Shown here: one piece after another, positions 11,852 to 17,787 of the stretch
Numbering within the stretch: the first letter of the stretch is position 1
Layout: each line of letters opens with the position of its first letter
Source: Candidatus Uhrbacteria bacterium
Lineage (GTDB): Bacteria > Patescibacteriota > Patescibacteriia > UBA9934
Length of the DNA: 17,787 nt
NCBI GenBank assembly: GCA_003518105.1
Contig: DOZH01000002.1
Coordinates: forward strand, 1,701-19,487
Direction: 5' to 3'
The notes under the pieces: generated by a model
Seen by the model: only the letters and a program-made list of their open reading frames with translations
The model's database searches: none
Told to the model about the DNA's origin: nothing
Made by a program: the position numbers and the translations under genes

Positions 11852-12949
11852 CTACCAACCCCTTGGAATTGGCCTGCTTGTTTCTTGAGTCATATTCCAT
11901 CCTCTTGGAAGTTCTATTTTTAAATAATTACGTTCTGTCATAAACGGATTGATCTGTGTACCGGCAGGAAATTCATCCTCAAATTCGCGACGTAAATCTA
12001 ATAATAATTGCTTGCCTAATTTATCCTGATACTTGTCGCTGAGGCAAATATTATACCACTGGTCCAAATCTTCCATTGTAATTATACCCTGAACCTTATC
12101 AATATAATCTACTTGCTGTAATAGGGTTACCACTAATTCTTTTTCTGCACCTAAACATACAATGACTATTCTATCAGCACGTACTGAGTCAACAATTTCG
12201 CCCATTAGATCTGGGGTAAGCGTTAGATGTTTTACTTGTACTGCCGGTCCAAAATTGGACCACATATCCAATCCCCGATCGGCAGCGTTAGTAACTCCAA
12301 CTCTATATAAAGCTGCGGGAACCGTGATCTGTGTCTGATCGCTGGCCAACCCTAAAATTGTGTGCATGAATTTTTCAAAATCCTTTAATACTCCAAGGTC
12401 TGGATTGCCGACATGAAGCGTGACAGTCACCTCTAGAGCGCGGACTATGGTTGAAAATAATGCGTAAACAGTAATTTCATAAATTTTGTCTACGCTTCGT
12501 CTCAAGCCTGGATCTTGCACCATTCGATGCACTAATTCAACTAACGAGAATGCGCTTGGGTCTACCATCATGATATATTGTCTAATCGCATCCACTTTAT
12601 CTAACTTTTGAGCAAAACGGCGATAAATGTAAGCTTCTACACCACCCTTAGTGGCTACATTTAAAAGTCCTAGTTTTGCTAGAAATATTGGCGGCATCGC
12701 ATTGTCATCAAAAACATTATCTTGAAATCTTGCGCTGGATGTAGACACTCTTCCAACGAGGCGTTTGGATACATCGTCACGCCAACGCTTAGAAATATTT
12801 CTATAATCCTCTATTTGAGTTAAATCCATGACACGCCCCATCCTGTGTTGATGTAATGTTTCTGCAATTTGAAAAGGTTTGTAAAAGTGAACTCTGGATT
12901 TGTTTATCACTTTATCAAGTGCGACTTTTGGATTGTCTATTTCAGGCAT
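11852..12949 (-). CDS. type II restriction endonuclease, HaeII-like
   Basis: A 365-aa protein that follows a C5 methyltransferase gene by 14 nt. Its N-terminal region (ALDKVINKSRVHFYKP, SKRWRDDVSKRLVGRVSTSS, FQDNVF) resembles what I recall of the HaeII family, whose members cut RGCGCY. This assignment is from memory of the family, not a search. A PD-(D/E)xK-like centre is visible: helix YEITVYALFSTIVRALEV (157-174), D228 in DRGLDMW and Q238-V-K240 in GPAVQVKHL, with Gln in the usual Glu/Asp position. It would cut DNA unmodified by the partner methylase. Length is typical (HaeII about 350 aa). It is intact and AT-rich. No SD is clear; translation may be coupled to neighbours in the operon. Confidence 0.75.
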   Translation of the reverse strand: MPEIDNPKVALDKVINKSRVHFYKPFQIAETLHQHRMGRVMDLTQIEDYRNISKRWRDDVSKRLVGRVSTSSARFQDNVFDDNAMPPIFLAKLGLLNVATKGGVEAYIYRRFAQKLDKVDAIRQYIMMVDPSAFSLVELVHRMVQDPGLRRSVDKIYEITVYALFSTIVRALEVTVTLHVGNPDLGVLKDFEKFMHTILGLASDQTQITVPAALYRVGVTNAADRGLDMWSNFGPAVQVKHLTLTPDLMGEIVDSVRADRIVIVCLGAEKELVVTLLQQVDYIDKVQGIITMEDLDQWYNICLSDKYQDKLGKQLLLDLRREFEDEFPAGTQINPFMTERNYLKIELPRGWNMTQETSRPIPRGW

Positions 12950-12963
12950 AAGTATTAGTTAAG

Positions 12964-14127
12964 TTAAACTAGGTGGTTAGTAACAGGCATAGGCGACTTT
13001 TTCATTGCCTCCATCATAGCTTTAGCTACGGCCTGAATTTTTGGTACAACGACGCTATTCCCTGCCTGTTTACGGGCTTGAGTATCAACAGCTGGAATTT
13101 TGAATGAATCAGGAAAACCTTGAAGGCGATACATTTCCCTGGGAGTAAGCCGTCTGGTGCCGTTAACCGTTAAATAGTTGTAGGAACCGTTAGCACGTAA
13201 TGCACATGAAAATTTATGAACACCAATATTCCCTGATTTATTTTCATGCCAAATAGTTGGCCCCTCCATGCTTTTCTTAACACGGGAGTGAATTTTATTT
13301 AGAACTTTTTCTGATAAATTATATTTTTTATCTACTTTTTCGTCTGGTTCTAGAATTTCGGACAATGTTTTTGTTGGAGTTTCGGCGTGCGTAGGAAATT
13401 CAAACGGATGATTCTGTCTGAAACCTACAATAATTGTTCTATCCCTTTTTTGAGGCACGCCGAAATCTAGTCCATTTAATACTTTCCAGTGAACAAAATA
13501 TCCGAGACTACGTAAACAATCAGTGATTACAGCAAAAGTACGCCCACCGTCATGATTAACAAGAGACCGAACATTCTCAAGCATAAAAGCGTATGGCCGC
13601 TTATCTCGTAAAATACGTTCGATGTCGAAAAATAAAGTGCCCCTAGTATCACTGAAGCCTTTACGTCGACCTATTATGCTAAAAGTCTGACATGGAAATC
13701 CCCCAACGAGAATATCATGTTCTGGAATATCTTCAGTCTTCAATTTGGTGATATCTCCTGCAGGACGGTGTCCAAAATTTGCTTCATAAACGTCTTTGCA
13801 AGCTTCATCCCATTCGGAAGTAAAAACGCATTTTCCGCCATTTCTCTCGAATCCCAATCTTATTCCACCAACACCAGCAAATAAGTCAATGAATCTGGGA
13901 GCGCATTTCCGATGCATCGGATTTTCGTCGATACCACCGGCTAACGAGTTCTTCTCAAGAAATAATAAGACATCCTCTTTTTTATACCTTCTATCGCGCC
14001 TAGCTCCAAGGCGAAGTGCCTGCAATAAACCTCGTTTGTCCCATTGACGTAAAGTATTTGGGTGACATTGCAGCAAGTCACAGACCTGTTGGAGAGTGAG
14101 GAGATCTGATATGGAATCAGCTATCAT
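12964..14127 (-). CDS. C5-cytosine DNA methyltransferase with fused MerR-like HTH
   Basis: A 387-aa m5C methyltransferase. Residues 9-60 are an excisionase/MerR-like helix-turn-helix (LLTLQQVCDLLQCHPNTLRQWDKRGL, then RDRRYKKEDVLLFLE). The catalytic domain has motif I FIDLFAGVGG (79-88), motif IV GGFPCQ with nucleophile C146, motif VI ENV (184-186), motif VIII QKRDR (226-230), motif IX RRLTPREMYRLQGFP (325-339) and motif X QAGNSVVVP (354-362). It transfers methyl groups from AdoMet to cytosine in the target site to protect host DNA from the partner nuclease. The target-recognition region (about 240-320) is short. The fused HTH may let it repress its own operon, as known for other m5C methylases with N-terminal HTHs. 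A TAATCGATTA palindrome lies 45 nt upstream. Confidence 0.95.
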   Translation of the reverse strand: MIADSISDLLTLQQVCDLLQCHPNTLRQWDKRGLLQALRLGARRDRRYKKEDVLLFLEKNSLAGGIDENPMHRKCAPRFIDLFAGVGGIRLGFERNGGKCVFTSEWDEACKDVYEANFGHRPAGDITKLKTEDIPEHDILVGGFPCQTFSIIGRRKGFSDTRGTLFFDIERILRDKRPYAFMLENVRSLVNHDGGRTFAVITDCLRSLGYFVHWKVLNGLDFGVPQKRDRTIIVGFRQNHPFEFPTHAETPTKTLSEILEPDEKVDKKYNLSEKVLNKIHSRVKKSMEGPTIWHENKSGNIGVHKFSCALRANGSYNYLTVNGTRRLTPREMYRLQGFPDSFKIPAVDTQARKQAGNSVVVPKIQAVAKAMMEAMKKSPMPVTNHLV

Positions 14128-14156
14128 AGGCTCTTGTATATATTTAACCTAACATA

Positions 14157-14181
14157 AGTATACATTATTTTTAATCGATTA
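14157..14181 (-). promoter_or_regulatory. candidate promoter/operator of the restriction-modification operon
   Basis: Minus-strand TATACT (14157-14162) would start transcription about 22 nt before the methyltransferase ATG. A perfect palindrome TAATCGATTA (14172-14181) lies in the spacer region, where a bound repressor would block polymerase. No good -35 is seen. A DnaA-box consensus TTATCCACA lies nearby at 14193-14201. Confidence 0.4.
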
Positions 14182-14215
14182 CATCTCATAGCTTATCCAC
14201 AACTAGATTTTCAAA

Positions 14216-14245
14216 TTGTTGAGATGATATAAAATGTGCTATACT
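14216..14245 (+). promoter_or_regulatory. promoter of the structured-RNA unit
   Basis: TTGTTG (14216-14221), 18-nt spacer, TATACT (14240-14245). The predicted start, near 14252, coincides with the first hairpin of the structured region. Confidence 0.55.
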
Positions 14246-14251
14246 TAATTT

Positions 14252-14490
14252 GCCTTTAATGAGGCAACGGCGTGAGAACCGTTTAGAAGGAAATGGTCCA
14301 AGCACGTCATACTTTACGGGGGGTTCGTGAGTAATTCTCACCGCCCCACATGGGGTGAAACGGTTTAGACTATACCGCTTCTCCTCACGACCCCGCCAAA
14401 GAGTATGACGTGTTTTATTGTGTCTCACTCATGCCCCTAGCGTACTAGGTCATGAGTGGTACAGAATCTACTTGTATCAGCTGCTGATTA
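14252..14490 (+). ncRNA. candidate structured RNA, family unknown
   Basis: Dense nested complementarity follows a promoter. Hairpin GCCT/AGGC (14252-14265); hairpin AACGG/CCGTT (14266-14283). A long closing stem CACGTCATACT (14303-14313) pairs perfectly with AGTATGACGTG (14402-14412). Inside it GGGGTTCGTGAG (14320-14331) pairs with CTCACGACCCC (14384-14394, one bulge), enclosing two hairpins (CCCC/GGGG around 14344-14355 and CGGT/ACCG 14361-14377). Then hairpin CACTCATG/CATGAGTG (14426-14458) with an inner CCTAG/CTAGG, and ATCAG/CTGAT (14476-14488). I compared it by eye with RNase P RNA, tmRNA, 6S and SRP RNA and found no convincing match. It may be a free ncRNA or the leader of the 46-aa ORF downstream. 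Confidence 0.6.
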
Positions 14491-14537
14491 TTAAAGTCAA
14501 AGAGACCGAGATTGCCTGCGGTTAACCACACACATCT

Positions 14538-14678
14538 ATGGCAAAGGGCAATAATGTTCGTTTCCAAGTCGGTCGTAAGGCAGACACGGGAAGACTTTGT
14601 ACCGTTCCGTACGCGCGTGCTCATCCAAAAACGACAGTCGTCGAGACTATGGTGAGACCAAAGAAGACCACGAAGTAA
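14538..14678 (+). CDS. 46-aa very basic ORF, possible small ribosome- or nucleic-acid-binding protein
   Basis: ATG at 14538 opens a frame of 46 residues (MAKGNNVRFQVGRKADTGRL, then a middle with CTVPYARAHPKTT and the tail MVRPKKTTK). It has about eleven Lys/Arg and only two acidic residues, the composition of small ribosomal or RNA-binding proteins, but I do not recognise a family. There is no SD, as for rpsP and the KH gene in this window. Its stop codon lies in a hairpin (CACGAA/TTCGTG, loop GTAA) and a terminator follows 21 nt later, so it ends a defined plus-strand unit starting near 14252. It is convergent with rpoC. It may equally be a chance frame inside a longer ncRNA. Confidence 0.5.
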   Translation: MAKGNNVRFQVGRKADTGRLCTVPYARAHPKTTVVETMVRPKKTTK

Positions 14679-14698
14679 TTCGTGATCCCCTATGCATT

Positions 14699-14737
14699 AC
14701 AGGGCTTGTCTTTTGCGGGACGCCCTGTTTTGTTATT
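14699..14737 (+). terminator. intrinsic terminator of the plus-strand RNA unit
   Basis: ACAGGGC (14699-14705) pairs with GCCCTGT (14722-14728), followed by TTTTGTTATT. The hairpin lies between the 46-aa ORF and the convergent rpoC stop. On the minus strand there is no T-run behind it, so it is a poorer terminator for rpoC. Confidence 0.75.
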
Positions 14738-14742
14738 CAGTT

Positions 14743-17787
<3,045 letters not shown>

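Larger units (their letters stand above)
9538..14250. other. AT-richer accessory island between ruvC and rpoC
   Basis: From the ATPase gene to the upstream side of the methyltransferase gene the sequence is visibly richer in A and T, with AAA/TTT runs, than rpoC, smc or cca on either side. It carries functions typical of acquired DNA: a DUF4143 ATPase, a broken small-ORF pair, a restriction-modification operon and a HigA-type gene. No integrase, transposase, tRNA target or terminal repeat was found, so the edges are approximate and a mobile-element label is not justified. Confidence 0.6.

Noticed and set aside
9019..14201. Two perfect DnaA-box consensus sites (9019-9027 and 14193-14201) as an origin
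   Set aside because: Only single, widely separated boxes with no cluster, no dnaA/dnaN neighbours and no clear unwinding element; not enough for oriC.
14186..14428. 80-codon minus-strand frame in the structured RNA region
   Set aside because: It reads through perfect stems of the RNA, has no SD and no recognisable family.
14252..14490. RNase P RNA
   Set aside because: GAAGGAAATGGTCC and ACAGAATCTACTT faintly recall its conserved regions, but the two do not form the P4 helix, other conserved blocks are absent, and the region is too short.

Overview
The window looks like a chromosomal piece of a small-genome bacterium, most likely of the Patescibacteria (CPR) type. This is an inference from gene content and style: an SMC protein of only 769 residues, many short proteins without recognisable families, compact spacing, and housekeeping genes preceded by sigma70-like promoters but no clear Shine-Dalgarno (SD) sequence. 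The standard code is in use: TGA is a stop and glycine is GGN. Lineage cannot be fixed without 16S rRNA or marker phylogeny.

Layout. (1) 1-1010: rpsP (bS16) followed by a KhpA-like KH protein, both on the minus strand, each with its own promoter. (2) 1113-2076: a small two-helix membrane protein and an unrecognised 152-aa protein on the plus strand, ending in a strong bidirectional terminator shared with smc. (3) 2081-5686: a shortened smc (minus), diverging from an unrecognised 159-aa protein (plus), then an unrecognised 152-aa protein (minus). Two convergent terminators and a palindromic repeat lie between the last two. (4) 5793-7330: a DHH/DHHA1 phosphoesterase, a 72-aa zinc-ribbon protein and tRNA-Gly(UCC) with encoded CCA. 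(5) 7381-9523: a CCA-adding-type nucleotidyltransferase with an HD domain, then ruvC, separated by an unusual array of palindromic repeats. (6) 9538-14250: an AT-richer accessory island. It holds an AAA/DUF4143 ATPase, a second partial copy of the ruvC 5' end, a coupled pair of small ORFs of which one is frameshifted in an A8 run, and a three-gene operon on the minus strand: C5 DNA methyltransferase with fused HTH, HaeII-like restriction endonuclease, and HigA-type regulator. (7) 14216-14737: a plus-strand unit with promoter, a well-paired structured RNA, a 46-aa very basic ORF and a terminator. (8) 14743 to the window edge: the C-terminal three quarters of rpoC (minus).

How it fits together. 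Most genes serve basic information processing: transcription (RpoC), translation (bS16, KH protein, tRNA-Gly, CCA addition), chromosome organisation (SMC) and Holliday junction resolution (RuvC). The island carries defence and selfish-type functions. Its boundary at ruvC is the most informative spot: an ATPase gene lies between an intact ruvC and an 83% identical ruvC 5' fragment whose differences are almost all synonymous. That points to recombination with a diverged donor rather than decay in place. All computations here were done by eye; family assignments rest on motif recognition, not database searches.
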